Assembly: GCA_030622545.1 (NCBI GenBank)
Contig: JAUXGA010000004.1
Location: forward strand, 124,001-188,000
Direction of reading: 5' to 3'
Length of the DNA stretch: 64,000 nt
Source: a bacterium
Lineage (GTDB): Bacteria; Electryoneota; RPQS01; DYHQ01
Under the pieces are notes generated by a model. The model did not search any database and had not been told where the DNA came from. It saw only the letters and a program-made list of their open reading frames with translations. The position numbers were made by a program, and so were the translations under genes. Below are positions 38,601 to 48,018 of the stretch, piece by piece; the stretch's first letter is position 1, and every line of letters begins with the position of its first letter.

Positions 38601-39524
38601 TTATTCAATTGTCCACGTAACCTCTGGGGGAGTCATCGAAACGACTTTCAAGAGTGTCGAATCCGCGAGTGTCGGTTCATAAGCCGTGCTGTCTTCGTTC
38701 CAGTCTTTTTCATAGTCAAGAACAAGGTGCGGAGGCACACTGTCGAGCGCGGCGAAACGACTCTGCGGTCCCTCTATCATAACTCTGACATATTTCGGAG
38801 AAAGCACCGCTTGCTTATCTTGAGGAACATTCCGAATCTCTACAAGGACGCTGTCGAAATTAACCTGTTCGATGGCTTCGATAGCAGCTTGAACAAGAAT
38901 ATGCCGAATCTCCAGCAGAATTTTCGATGAAAAAGCGCTCTGAAGCGTCAACTGCACTTCAACGAAATCGCGCGCACCGCCAATACGCCGGCTCCTCGTC
39001 GTCAATTCATCGACTTGCTCAATAAGTGAACGCGGACCTCGAATGAAAACGCTGTCCGGTTCATAAATGAAATCTCCAACCCGCATAAATCCGCCGGCAG
39101 GAATAATCTCGCAATCAATCCGCACGGGGACTCGTTTCACTGCCACCGGGTCAATGTTCAGATGCAGCGTCTCCGGAGAGGCTATCTGCAGATTTCGAAT
39201 AGGAAAACCGGCCGGCACGGTAATCATCGAAGGAAGCAGAGGAACATGTCGCTGTGCGCTGTAACCGCTGATATCCAGCTTCAACCGTGCGCCTGAAAAA
39301 TAGCGCCATACGAGCAAATCCCGACCCCGTCCCGAACAACCGACGCGCACTGATTTTTGAGGATCTTCCGCAAAAAGATAGCCCGGCTGGAGACGGCTCA
39401 TCTCAATCGGAATAACGAAATCGGCTTCGTAATCCCGATCACTGATGACAAAAAGCCAGAGAAATATCGCAAGAAAAAAAAGAGCAACCTTTACGCGATT
39501 CTCGACGGAAAACAGATTGCTCAT
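38601..39524 (-). CDS. YbbR-domain (CdaR-like) membrane-anchored protein
   Basis: A 307-aa protein with one N-terminal helix (about 10-28, VKVALFFLAIFLWLFV, typical of the family) and three YbbR-like repeats outside the membrane. In Firmicutes such proteins (CdaR) regulate the c-di-AMP synthase CdaA, but no diadenylate cyclase is visible here. It precedes tsaD and follows an aldolase gene by two bases. Confidence 0.8.
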   Translation of the reverse strand: MSNLFSVENRVKVALFFLAIFLWLFVISDRDYEADFVIPIEMSRLQPGYLFAEDPQKSVRVGCSGRGRDLLVWRYFSGARLKLDISGYSAQRHVPLLPSMITVPAGFPIRNLQIASPETLHLNIDPVAVKRVPVRIDCEIIPAGGFMRVGDFIYEPDSVFIRGPRSLIEQVDELTTRSRRIGGARDFVEVQLTLQSAFSSKILLEIRHILVQAAIEAIEQVNFDSVLVEIRNVPQDKQAVLSPKYVRVMIEGPQSRFAALDSVPPHLVLDYEKDWNEDSTAYEPTLADSTLLKVVSMTPPEVTWTIE

Positions 39525-39526
39525 CT

Positions 39527-40147
39527 CTATCTCCCCTGTTGCTGAAACTGCTGCAACTGCGCTTTCGACAGCGGAATCCCTCCGCCAATCTTCTCCGCGA
39601 GCAGCGTTACTTTTGCTAAGAATTCAGCTCGTTCCATGCGATGCAAAGCTTCCTCTGCTGTCTTTCCGACAGCGATGGCGCCATGATTTTCGAGCAGGTA
39701 AACACCGGGGTTCCCTCCGCAGAAGATAATCTGCTCGGCCAAGGCAGCACTGCCGGGAAGCGCATACGGAACGAGGCAAATCCCGCCAATCGCAAGTTCC
39801 GCTTCCGCTAAAAGCGCCGTATCCGGTATTTTGCGTGCCGCTGCAAAGGCTGTCAGGTGCGGAGTGTGTGTATGGAGGATGGCGTAAATGTCTTCGCGCT
39901 CGCGGTAGATGGCCAGATGCACTGCCCATTCCGTGGACGGCTCGCCCCGGCCTGAAAGCTTCCGGCCGTTCTCGTCAATCTGCACGAAATCATCCTCGAC
40001 GATTTCCCCCTTCTCCACTCCAGCGGGAGAAATCCAGAACGAATTCGATGAGATGCGCGTCGAAAGGTTCCCATCGGTCGCAGTGAAGCCTCCTATTTCA
40101 TCAAGGCGTCTGGCCGCGCGTACAAGTTCCGCTTTCTGCTCTATCAC
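39527..40147 (-). CDS. Class II aldolase/adducin-type protein
   Basis: A 206-aa enzyme of the L-fuculose-phosphate/ribulose-5-phosphate epimerase family. The metal histidines are HTHTPH and ENHGAI, and the catalytic acid is in GEPSTEW. It would cleave or epimerise a sugar phosphate. Substrate cannot be told. It shares a base with the end of serS. Confidence 0.88.
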   Translation of the reverse strand: MIEQKAELVRAARRLDEIGGFTATDGNLSTRISSNSFWISPAGVEKGEIVEDDFVQIDENGRKLSGRGEPSTEWAVHLAIYREREDIYAILHTHTPHLTAFAAARKIPDTALLAEAELAIGGICLVPYALPGSAALAEQIIFCGGNPGVYLLENHGAIAVGKTAEEALHRMERAEFLAKVTLLAEKIGGGIPLSKAQLQQFQQQGR

Positions 40148-41430
40148 TATTGCCCACCCTTGGCTGTAATGTGACCGAAACCCGTGTATCTCTTTAATAC
40201 ATCAGGAACGCGAATCGTTCCCTCGTCGGTTTGATAGGCTTCCAACAGCGAAACCATCAAGCGGGATGTCGCCAGTCCTGAACCGTTCAGCGTATGTACA
40301 AATTCGAGCTTTCCGGTCCCTTCCCGACGGAAACGAATCGCGGAGCGTCTCGCCTGAAAATCTACAAAATTGCTGCACGAAGAGGCTTCCAGCCATTTCT
40401 CCTCGCCGGGTGACCACGTTTCGATATCGTAGCATTTAGCTGCGGCAAAACTAAGGTCGCGCGTGCAGAGCTCCATGACGCGATAAGCAATGCCCAATTT
40501 GTCAAGAATCCCCGTGGCGGCTATTAGCAGACTCTCCAATTCATCATAGGATGTCTCCGGCAAAACGAATTTCACCATTTCGACTTTGTTGAACTGATGC
40601 ACCCGTAAAAACCCGCGCGTTTCCTTGCCGTAGGAGCCGGCTTCCCGGCGGAAACAGGGAGAATACCCGCAGTAGTATATTGGAAGGCTCGCCTCGGAAA
40701 GAATTTCGCCGCGATGAATATTTGTGATGGGCACTTCAGCCGTGGGGATAAGGTAGAGGTCGTCACGGGAACAATAATACATATCGTCCGCTAACTTCGG
40801 AAGCTGAGCGGTTCCGGTCATCGCCTCGGAAGTCGCCACGAACGGTGTCATGACTTCGCGGAATTGACCACCGGCCAAATGCTCGTCGAGCATGAAATTT
40901 ATCAGAGCTCTTTCAAGTGTCGCGCCCGCTCCCAGATACAATGGAAAACCGGAGCCCGCGATTTTCGACGCTCGCGGAAAATCAAGAATGCCGAGGGATT
41001 CACCGAGTTCGATGTGATTCTTAGGTTTGAAATCGAATTCCGGTTTGGTTCCGCTCGTGCGAACAAGCTGATTGTCTTCGGAACCCTTTCCTTCCGGAAC
41101 AGATGAATGAGGAAGATTCGGTATGGTCAGCGAGAGTTTTCGAAGTCGCTCTTCGATAGTGCGACGCTCTTCATCGAGTGCGGCAATTCTTTCTCCGATG
41201 GTGCGGCTTTCTTCCTTGAGAGGTTCAATATCCCCGCCGGCTTTGACCTTCTGCGCAATATCTTTGGACAGGACATTGCGCCGACTCTTCAAAGCATCTC
41301 CTTCTTCGATGGCGGCTCGTCGGTGCTGATCGATTTCAAGCAGTGCACTTAGATTATCTTCTTCGCCTTTCAGTCGAATCCCTCGCCGAACAGCTTCAGG
41401 ATTTTCCCGAATAATTTTCATATCGAGCAT
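40147..41430 (-). CDS. serS: Seryl-tRNA synthetase
   Basis: Class II synthetase (427 aa). The N-terminal coiled coil (about 25-105) is followed by the class II core with motif 2 (CFRREAGSYGKETRGFLRVHQF) and motif 3 (NGSGLATSRLM). GAGG lies about 12 bases upstream of the ATG at 41430. It follows the priming sugar transferase by 40 bases and has no evident promoter of its own. Confidence 0.96.
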   Translation of the reverse strand: MLDMKIIRENPEAVRRGIRLKGEEDNLSALLEIDQHRRAAIEEGDALKSRRNVLSKDIAQKVKAGGDIEPLKEESRTIGERIAALDEERRTIEERLRKLSLTIPNLPHSSVPEGKGSEDNQLVRTSGTKPEFDFKPKNHIELGESLGILDFPRASKIAGSGFPLYLGAGATLERALINFMLDEHLAGGQFREVMTPFVATSEAMTGTAQLPKLADDMYYCSRDDLYLIPTAEVPITNIHRGEILSEASLPIYYCGYSPCFRREAGSYGKETRGFLRVHQFNKVEMVKFVLPETSYDELESLLIAATGILDKLGIAYRVMELCTRDLSFAAAKCYDIETWSPGEEKWLEASSCSNFVDFQARRSAIRFRREGTGKLEFVHTLNGSGLATSRLMVSLLEAYQTDEGTIRVPDVLKRYTGFGHITAKGGQ

Positions 41431-41469
41431 AAAACAGAAACCTCACAGACAACCATTTCATAGAGAATT

Positions 41470-42876
41470 TTAGCTTTGTCCTTCCCCTCGAAGCACAACC
41501 AACATTGTCATCAACAGAATTCGCAGATCGAGAACGAGCGAAAGATTTTCGATATAAAACAAATCATAGCGCAGTTTCAAAGCGACGTCTTCCGCTGCGG
41601 TACTGTAGCGCATATGCACCTGTGACCAGCCCGTAATCCCCGGTTTCAAATTCAGACGTCTTTCGTAGAGCGGAATTTCATGAGTGAACTTCTCCACAAA
41701 TTCACGCCGCTCCGGACGGGGACCGACAAGACTCATGTGTCCCGCAAATACATTCAGAAGCTGGGGAAGTTCATCCATGCGCGTCGCTCGAATGAATCGT
41801 CCAACGCGGGTAATGCGAGGATCATCGATTGTGGCCATCACAGGCCCACTTCGAGCTTCGGCGTCTCTCCTCATCGAGCGAAATTTGAAAAGACGGAATT
41901 CGCGGCCTCCTCTTCCAACGCGATTCTGAACAAAAATAATCGGTCCGGGTGAATCAAGCGGAATCAGCACAAACAAAACAAGCCAGATAGGAAAAGTCAG
42001 AATCAGCAGGATGACGGAACTCACGATGTCCATTATCCGTTTCAGCACCCGTTCTCCCCAAGGGAGAAGCTCTGCTTGAATCGCCACCAGTGGATGTCCG
42101 GAAACCCATCTCGGTCGAACACTGCCGAGCAAAGCCGGATACTGATCCGCAGGCACAAAACCGCGCAAATTCTGTGGCGTCAATGAACGAACGAGCCCGG
42201 GCAACATCGCCTCGTTGGGAGGATCCAACGCTAAAAGTACCGTGTTGAAGAAATGTTGCATCCGCAGCAGCGATAGATTGCGTGCGGAGCCCAGCATGGG
42301 GAGCGATTCCCACGTTTCTGCAGATGTGTCTCCCTCCGAAGCCACTCCCACAAGACGGAAACCAAGATCGGGAGATTTCTGAACTCGCTTTAAAAACTCC
42401 CGTGCGCGTTCTCCCGTACCGACCAGCAACGTCGGTGACAGACCCACCCCGCGACGTCTAAGGAATTTCAATATTGTCAATAGTAAAACGCGCCCTCCGG
42501 CCAATACCAGATAGACCAATCCGAAATAAGCCAGCAGAATAACGCGTGTGAGTGGTAAGGGATCACTGTACTCAAACGTTACGAGAAAGAGCAGAATCGT
42601 TCCGACAACCGTTGTCCGCAGTACATAAGCCGCAATCTCTTTTCTTCCCTGTACCGGATCGAAACGATAGAGATCGAAAAAGGCGCCGATGAAAATCCAA
42701 AACAACCAGAGGATAAAGCTCGGCAGCAATAAATCGATAGCATAGAAATGAACCGGATTGACAAAAAGACCCGTGCGGAACCGCAGATAAAACGTTGCAT
42801 AGAAAGCAAGCTCTAATCCGATTCCGTCAAGAAAGAAAATAAGAAAGCGCAATTTGGCGCGCTGGGACATCATCAA
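41470..42876 (-). CDS. Exopolysaccharide priming sugar transferase (polyprenyl glycosylphosphotransferase)
   Basis: A 468-aa membrane enzyme that moves a sugar phosphate from a nucleotide sugar to undecaprenyl phosphate, starting glycan assembly. Four or five N-terminal helices, a Rossmann-like middle domain (VGTGERAREFL), one further helix (about 285-305), and the catalytic domain with DSPGPIIFVQNRVGRGG, KFRSMRRDAE, RMDELPQLLNV and GPRPERREF. It is the last gene of the exopolysaccharide group. Confidence 0.92.
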   Translation of the reverse strand: MMMSQRAKLRFLIFFLDGIGLELAFYATFYLRFRTGLFVNPVHFYAIDLLLPSFILWLFWIFIGAFFDLYRFDPVQGRKEIAAYVLRTTVVGTILLFLVTFEYSDPLPLTRVILLAYFGLVYLVLAGGRVLLLTILKFLRRRGVGLSPTLLVGTGERAREFLKRVQKSPDLGFRLVGVASEGDTSAETWESLPMLGSARNLSLLRMQHFFNTVLLALDPPNEAMLPGLVRSLTPQNLRGFVPADQYPALLGSVRPRWVSGHPLVAIQAELLPWGERVLKRIMDIVSSVILLILTFPIWLVLFVLIPLDSPGPIIFVQNRVGRGGREFRLFKFRSMRRDAEARSGPVMATIDDPRITRVGRFIRATRMDELPQLLNVFAGHMSLVGPRPERREFVEKFTHEIPLYERRLNLKPGITGWSQVHMRYSTAAEDVALKLRYDLFYIENLSLVLDLRILLMTMLVVLRGEGQS

Positions 42877-42904
42877 TATAACCTAAAAGCCTGGAATGCG
42901 AACG

Positions 42905-44032
42905 TCACAATGCCCGCGGAACTCCTTCGACGGTTTCTTCAAAAAGCTCCAATGTAGCTTTCGCCGCCTGTGTCCAACTGAAAAGCTGCGCTCGCTGCAG
43001 TCCATTTTCTCGAAGCTGCGCTCGAAGCTGTTTTTCGGTTAAAAGCCGATGCAATATTCGCCGAATATCCTGAGTGTCATTTGGATCGAAGTAGAGAACA
43101 GCATCCCCTCCGACTTCCGGCAAAGACGAAACCTTCGATGCTCCTACGGGACATCCACTCGCCATCGCTTCCAACAGCGGAAATCCATAACCTTCATATA
43201 AAGAAGGAAACATATAGCATGTTGCTTGCCGATAGATGTCACGAAGCTCTTGCGCGGGCAAAAAACCCGGAAGAATAACATGGTCTGCAATTCCGAGAAC
43301 TCGGCACTTCTCCCGCAATGCCGGCGACTTTCCTTCAGTTCCCCCGATGAGCAATAAGGCATACTTCTCTTTTAGGTTTTCTTCGAGTCCGGAATAAGCG
43401 TCAAGGAGTCGTGCGAGATTTTTTCGAGGCTGCAGCGTTCCGACGGACAAAATAAATCCTTTACGGAGATTCATTTTCTTTAACAGTCGTTCCACGGGTT
43501 CCGAATGGGAATTTTGTGAAGTAAATCCGGGATCACATCCACTGGGGATTTTCACGATTTTCTGAGAAGGAACCTTTAGCAAATGTTGTAAATCATCTCT
43601 GGCAGAATCCGAATGCACAATAATTCGATCCGCAACTCGCACCGCATGTGCAATCGTGTGTTTCAGCATCAAACGCCGCCGGAGCCGGAACATCTGCGGA
43701 AAATAGTAGTACGCGATATCGTGAACGGTTGTCACCGTGCGGAAAGGCCGTCGATAGGGAATATGATGGCGATGAAAGTGAAAAAGCTCAATCCCTCGCC
43801 TTGATGCTTCTCCGGGAACGCCAAACGTCTCCCAGATTATGAGAGGCAGTCTAATTTTGACCGTTTCGACATCAAGTGCTTCAAACTCGGGCGGCAGACC
43901 TGTGCGGTCTGTGAAGAAAACAATCTCGTGCCCTCGCGGCTCGGCCAGCATCGCCTGCGCCAGGAAATAGCGATAATTATCGACTCCCAAACGCTGACCG
44001 CTGAGAAAACGGCAATCAATCCCGATCCGCAA
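42905..44032 (-). CDS. Glycosyltransferase family 4 (exopolysaccharide)
   Basis: A 375-aa GT-B enzyme. The nucleotide-sugar site is seen in SVGTLQPRKNLARLL and the E-x7-E motif in PSLYEGYGFPLLEAMASG. It overlaps the upstream GT4 gene by 17 bases. Sugar unknown. Confidence 0.9.
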   Translation of the reverse strand: MRIGIDCRFLSGQRLGVDNYRYFLAQAMLAEPRGHEIVFFTDRTGLPPEFEALDVETVKIRLPLIIWETFGVPGEASRRGIELFHFHRHHIPYRRPFRTVTTVHDIAYYYFPQMFRLRRRLMLKHTIAHAVRVADRIIVHSDSARDDLQHLLKVPSQKIVKIPSGCDPGFTSQNSHSEPVERLLKKMNLRKGFILSVGTLQPRKNLARLLDAYSGLEENLKEKYALLLIGGTEGKSPALREKCRVLGIADHVILPGFLPAQELRDIYRQATCYMFPSLYEGYGFPLLEAMASGCPVGASKVSSLPEVGGDAVLYFDPNDTQDIRRILHRLLTEKQLRAQLRENGLQRAQLFSWTQAAKATLELFEETVEGVPRAL

Positions 44033-45182
44033 GAATGGTCTCCTCCCCTTCCAGCCACCGATGATAAAAAGTCTTCAGACCTTCGCGAAATTGAGCAGGT
44101 GAGCTGGTTTCACGTACGAATTGCCGAGCCTTTTCCATAGACTCATGCGTCTCGTCTTTCGAGCTCAGCACGTTTCTCATCGCATCGGACAAAGCCGGAA
44201 TATCCCTTGGTGGAACAAGCGTGCCGCGCTCACCATCACCCAGCATTTCCGGAACCGCTCCAACAGATGTGGCAATAACAGAAACTCCTTCCGCCATCGC
44301 TTCAAGCAGGACGAACGGATAATGTTCGGTGTGGGACGCCAGCACACAAGCATCGCATAGTTTAAGAAGCGCGCGGCCATCCGAACGGTAGCCCGTGAAA
44401 ATAATCCGCGGCATCAACCCAAATGCAAAACATTTCTGAACGAGACTCGTTCTCTCCTCACCTTCACCGACAATAAGGAGCCCGCAATCCGGAAATTCAT
44501 TCGTGATAGCAGCAAAGGCTTCGAGTAATTCGTAAATCCCTTTAGCGCGCCGCAGAACACCCATGAAACCAATCCAGCGTTTAATACCTCTCTCGCTGCC
44601 GTTTTGGGTTAACTCTTCCCAATCGGGAGCTGCTTCGACAGGAAAATCAGAGACGCAGGGACGAAGAAGCACTCGCGACTCCGGCGATACTCCGAGACGT
44701 TGGAAAATCTGCTGATCATAATGCGCCAATGCAATCCAGTCGGTGACGAAGCGGCTAAACAAGCGTGTTTCCATCCGGCGCAATCTGGATTTGACAGTAA
44801 CTTCTTCCGGAGGATCAATCGCATGAGCTGTTATGACGATGCGTTTCACGCCCGCCCACCGCAACGCGGAAAAAACCGTTTTATTTCCCCAGAAAAGCGA
44901 CGAAAGCTGCAGGCTGGCATGGCGAATCTTATGCCGCCGAACCACATGCCTGAGAGTCTTGAAAGCGAGCAAATCCAGACGACGACCGACGCGTAGAGGC
45001 AACACGCTGGCGTTCATATCACGAGCGGCTTTTTCAATCTCAGCGTTGACCGACGAAGGCGGCAAGACGATTAATGTCGGCCATAGCTCCGGCTCCAAAG
45101 CACGCAGCACATCGCTGAAATAACGATGCGCCCCGCCGCCGGGTTCCATGTCACCGTATAGTAGCCAAGGTAGTCGCTTCAT
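44016..45182 (-). CDS. Glycosyltransferase family 4 (exopolysaccharide)
   Basis: A 388-aa GT-B enzyme starting with MKRLPWLLYGD. I take the ATG at 45182, with GAGGAAA just upstream; the frame is open for 27 more codons, but these lie within the end of the previous gene and look like noise. Motifs: GGGAHRYFSDVL (acceptor loop), FMGVLRRAKGI, GEGEER, and HTEHYPFVLLEAMAEG (E-x7-E). Overlaps the upstream O-antigen-ligase-like gene by 32 bases. Confidence 0.88.
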   Translation of the reverse strand: MKRLPWLLYGDMEPGGGAHRYFSDVLRALEPELWPTLIVLPPSSVNAEIEKAARDMNASVLPLRVGRRLDLLAFKTLRHVVRRHKIRHASLQLSSLFWGNKTVFSALRWAGVKRIVITAHAIDPPEEVTVKSRLRRMETRLFSRFVTDWIALAHYDQQIFQRLGVSPESRVLLRPCVSDFPVEAAPDWEELTQNGSERGIKRWIGFMGVLRRAKGIYELLEAFAAITNEFPDCGLLIVGEGEERTSLVQKCFAFGLMPRIIFTGYRSDGRALLKLCDACVLASHTEHYPFVLLEAMAEGVSVIATSVGAVPEMLGDGERGTLVPPRDIPALSDAMRNVLSSKDETHESMEKARQFVRETSSPAQFREGLKTFYHRWLEGEETILADRD

Positions 45183-46476
45183 TTTCCTCAGATTCCTGAT
45201 CACACGCCAGTTTCGCCGCGATGAGTCCCGCCAGCCACCAGAAAGGCACAAACATCGCCGCACTCAAAAACGCCGCTCCAAAGAGAAAACCGATTAAACT
45301 GATTCGCAATCCGATAGCAAGATTATCTGTCATCGCTGCTTTGTCGAATCGATGTCGCCCGGCTCGTGTTGCTTTGAGAAGTGATAGAACAAAACCGCCG
45401 AAGAGAAAAAGGGCAATGATTCCTCCCTCAGCGATAATGTCGATATAGCTATTATGAGAGTACTTCGGCTTGCTCATTTTCACGAAGGAAAGCGAATGAT
45501 GGTAGTAGTTCCCGAGACCTACTCCGAAAGGAAACGCGTCAATCGCCATATCGATTCCTCCTTTCAGCAGCCGTCCCCGGTTCTGAAGCGAGGCATCTCC
45601 CGCGCCGGAAGTCAGTGTCTCAACGCGCTCCATAAGTCCAATCGGAAGCAGAAACAACAGAAGCGTAACGATACCACCGATTAGAAGGAAAAGACGAAGG
45701 CGTCTGCGTTCCGCCCAGAGACAAAGCAGCAGTGCAATAAAAGCCGACAGCAGCGCTGCCCTCGAAAGACTGACAAGAATTCCCACAAGCACGGCGACAA
45801 AGCCACCCATCGCGATGAGCTTCGTTGTCCATTTCAATTGAGTTCGCCAGAGGGCAAACGACACACCGATGAGTGCCAAAAGAGCCAACGCGAAATAATT
45901 CGGATCAAACCAAAGCCCGTAGAGTCGCGTTGTTTCCACGGCGACGTATTGAGAAAGTTCTCCGGCAGCGCCGCTGAAAAAAAACCGGTAGCCTGTATAG
46001 GTGGAAATGAGCACGGCAAAGAAGGCTCCCCCTAACGCCGCAAGGATAAGAGAAATCAGCTTCCGGTAGCTTTGCGCTGCTTCCACAATCAGGAAAAATA
46101 CTAACAGGCTTTTGACATAGAATGACAGAGCTTCCAATCCCGGTTTTACATTAGCCGCCCACACGAGGGTAGCCGTCATCCATGCCAGCCACAAGAACGC
46201 CCAGCGCGCCGCAGGAGGGAATCGCCATTCGAGACTGCCGCTGAGCAGCTTCTTAATCGCAAAAACTGCGAGGGTCAAAACGACAATCGCTGTGTCGATT
46301 CCCGGAAGAAGACTGGCCAAACGTCCGAAGAGCGAAAAGCTGATATAAAGCGCTCCAAGCATCGGCCACTGAAATAGCGCGACCGCTCCGAGGATGCCCG
46401 CAAGACCCAATCCTATAAGATTTGCCCTCGCTGAGAAATGCCAAAGAAGAAGCGCAGCCGGAAACAGCAGCGCCAA
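45151..46476 (-). CDS. O-antigen ligase/polymerase-like membrane protein
   Basis: At least 441 aa with about ten hydrophobic helices and a Wzy_C-type region (KMSKPKYSHNSYIDIIAEGG, near 345), where the conserved SHN and the large periplasmic loop fit the O-antigen ligase family. It would polymerise or attach lipid-linked glycan in the periplasm. The start is uncertain: TTG at 46476 has no ribosome site. The frame continues upstream to the wzz stop, and an ACG at 46539 lies seven bases after GGGAG and would add a plausible 21-residue cytoplasmic start (…RRWFHSEYGLAVA). Confidence 0.85.
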   Translation of the reverse strand: MALLFPAALLLWHFSARANLIGLGLAGILGAVALFQWPMLGALYISFSLFGRLASLLPGIDTAIVVLTLAVFAIKKLLSGSLEWRFPPAARWAFLWLAWMTATLVWAANVKPGLEALSFYVKSLLVFFLIVEAAQSYRKLISLILAALGGAFFAVLISTYTGYRFFFSGAAGELSQYVAVETTRLYGLWFDPNYFALALLALIGVSFALWRTQLKWTTKLIAMGGFVAVLVGILVSLSRAALLSAFIALLLCLWAERRRLRLFLLIGGIVTLLLFLLPIGLMERVETLTSGAGDASLQNRGRLLKGGIDMAIDAFPFGVGLGNYYHHSLSFVKMSKPKYSHNSYIDIIAEGGIIALFLFGGFVLSLLKATRAGRHRFDKAAMTDNLAIGLRISLIGFLFGAAFLSAAMFVPFWWLAGLIAAKLACDQESEENEATTLATIR

Positions 46477-46569
46477 AGCTACAGCTAATCCATACTCACT
46501 GTGAAACCAGCGGCGTATAAATCCGCGTACGTGTTCCGTGGAGATACTCCCTTCTTCAGGTGGATGGAT

Positions 46570-47772
46570 TTATCTGGTCTTTCGGCGTCGGACAGCATCC
46601 TTCAGAGCGAGAATTCTCTTGTGCTGAGGATGAGCCGGCTCCGCGTTCGCGGCCCGATAATTATCAAGAATCAGCGCAATAGCGATAGCAAAAACAAAAG
46701 CGGCAGCGGCGGCGGCAACCACCATAATGCCGCGCTTCGGCCATGACCGCTTCGTCGGTGGGACTGCTCGGTCAATCGCCTGCATTGTCGGAGTGCGGCG
46801 CACTTCCGCGATACGCGCTTGTTCGTATTGCTGCACTAAGAATTGATAAAGGAACTCCTGCACCGTTATATCTCTGAGGAGTTTCAGATAGGTCGCGCCG
46901 TAAACGGAAGCATCGTTTAACGAGAGAATCAATTTATCTTCGGCATCCTGTTGATGGCGATCCACAAGTCGGCGCATCTGCTTGCGCACTCCCGCTACCT
47001 TCCGCTGCAGTTCTTCGACCAGAGGATTATCCGCCGGCATCATTTCTCGGGCCAACGTGAGTTCAAGTTCCGCCTCTAATCGCAAGACTTCCAATTCAGC
47101 CGCGGTCCTAATCGTCGCCTTTACCTGTTCTTCAACATCCAAAATGCCTGTCCGCTGCTGAAAAGAGCGCATGCTGTCTTCGAGAATCTCCATTCGATGG
47201 CGTGAATCTTCCAAACGCTCGGAGATAAAAACCTTCTCGAAAGTCGCCTTCTGTGATTTCAATTCCTGATTGCATCGATCGAGTTCATGCGAGTAAAAAT
47301 TTGCCATTCCCGCTGCCATCTTCGGATCACGAGAGGTTACCTCAATCGTGACGGTTCCATCCTGCAGATCATATTGGAATTTAGCACGACCTTGCAGCTT
47401 TTTGATAACATCTTCAATGGGAACATCGTTCATCTTCCACACATCCCGCAGGGCAAACGTATCAATCACCGCTTCACTCATCGACCGGCTGCGAAGAATC
47501 GTTAAGTAAATTTCTCCCGGAAGCGCTCCCATCTGAGCTGCGAAACCGGCCACACCCGGCAAACCCGCCAACTTTGACGAGATAAAACTCGACATGTCCA
47601 ACTGCTGATCCTGACTGGGGAAAAGCGTTGACGTTGCCGTGTAACGCGATGGGATAATCAGCGAAAAAATTACCGTCACAATGATGATGAGCCCGATGAA
47701 AAGCGTTAGAAACCGCCGCCAGCGAAAAAGAAATGTCAGGAAATCAATAAGATTCACTTTGTCAGAAGTCAT
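46570..47772 (-). CDS. Wzz-type chain-length determinant
   Basis: A 400-aa polysaccharide co-polymerase with helices near 17-40 and 340-365 and a long coiled coil between them (about 160-290). The N-terminal part is IDFLTFLFRWRRFL then the SRYTATSTLFPSQDQ motif, typical of the Wzz/FepE family. It has no tyrosine-kinase domain. It is the first gene of the exopolysaccharide operon, 50 bases after a strong promoter, with GGGAGG upstream. Confidence 0.9.
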   Translation of the reverse strand: MTSDKVNLIDFLTFLFRWRRFLTLFIGLIIIVTVIFSLIIPSRYTATSTLFPSQDQQLDMSSFISSKLAGLPGVAGFAAQMGALPGEIYLTILRSRSMSEAVIDTFALRDVWKMNDVPIEDVIKKLQGRAKFQYDLQDGTVTIEVTSRDPKMAAGMANFYSHELDRCNQELKSQKATFEKVFISERLEDSRHRMEILEDSMRSFQQRTGILDVEEQVKATIRTAAELEVLRLEAELELTLAREMMPADNPLVEELQRKVAGVRKQMRRLVDRHQQDAEDKLILSLNDASVYGATYLKLLRDITVQEFLYQFLVQQYEQARIAEVRRTPTMQAIDRAVPPTKRSWPKRGIMVVAAAAAAFVFAIAIALILDNYRAANAEPAHPQHKRILALKDAVRRRKTR

Positions 47773-47831
47773 AAGACAGGTTGTCTGCCTCCCTAAAATT
47801 CACGGAGTTAACCAAACCATAGTAAGTTATT

Positions 47832-47860
47832 ATAATACAAATTCTCAAGGTAAAAGTCAA
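47832..47860 (-). promoter_or_regulatory. Sigma-70 promoter of the exopolysaccharide operon
   Basis: On the minus strand, TTGACT (47855-47860) and TATTAT (47832-47837) with a 17-base spacer, before wzz. This is one of the best consensus promoters in the window; a leader of about 50 bases follows. Confidence 0.7.
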
Positions 47861-47887
47861 CATTTGCCTTACCAAAAGATTTCTCAT

Positions 47888-47922
47888 AAAAACCGCACGA
47901 CCTAAAGCAACAGGTCGTGCGG
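47888..47922 (-). terminator. Terminator of the SurA/PpiD-like gene
   Basis: On the minus strand, CCGCACGACCT (11-base stem, 47912-47922) pairs with AGGTCGTGCGG (47893-47903), followed by TTTTT. It separates the chaperone gene from the exopolysaccharide promoter. Confidence 0.9.
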
Positions 47923-48018
47923 AAAAGCACCAAAGCATCAGGGGAATTACCTATCTACATTATTGTTATTATAAGAGTTAAATGCCTTGTGATCTTTCTT
48001 GCGAGAATTCAGATAAAC

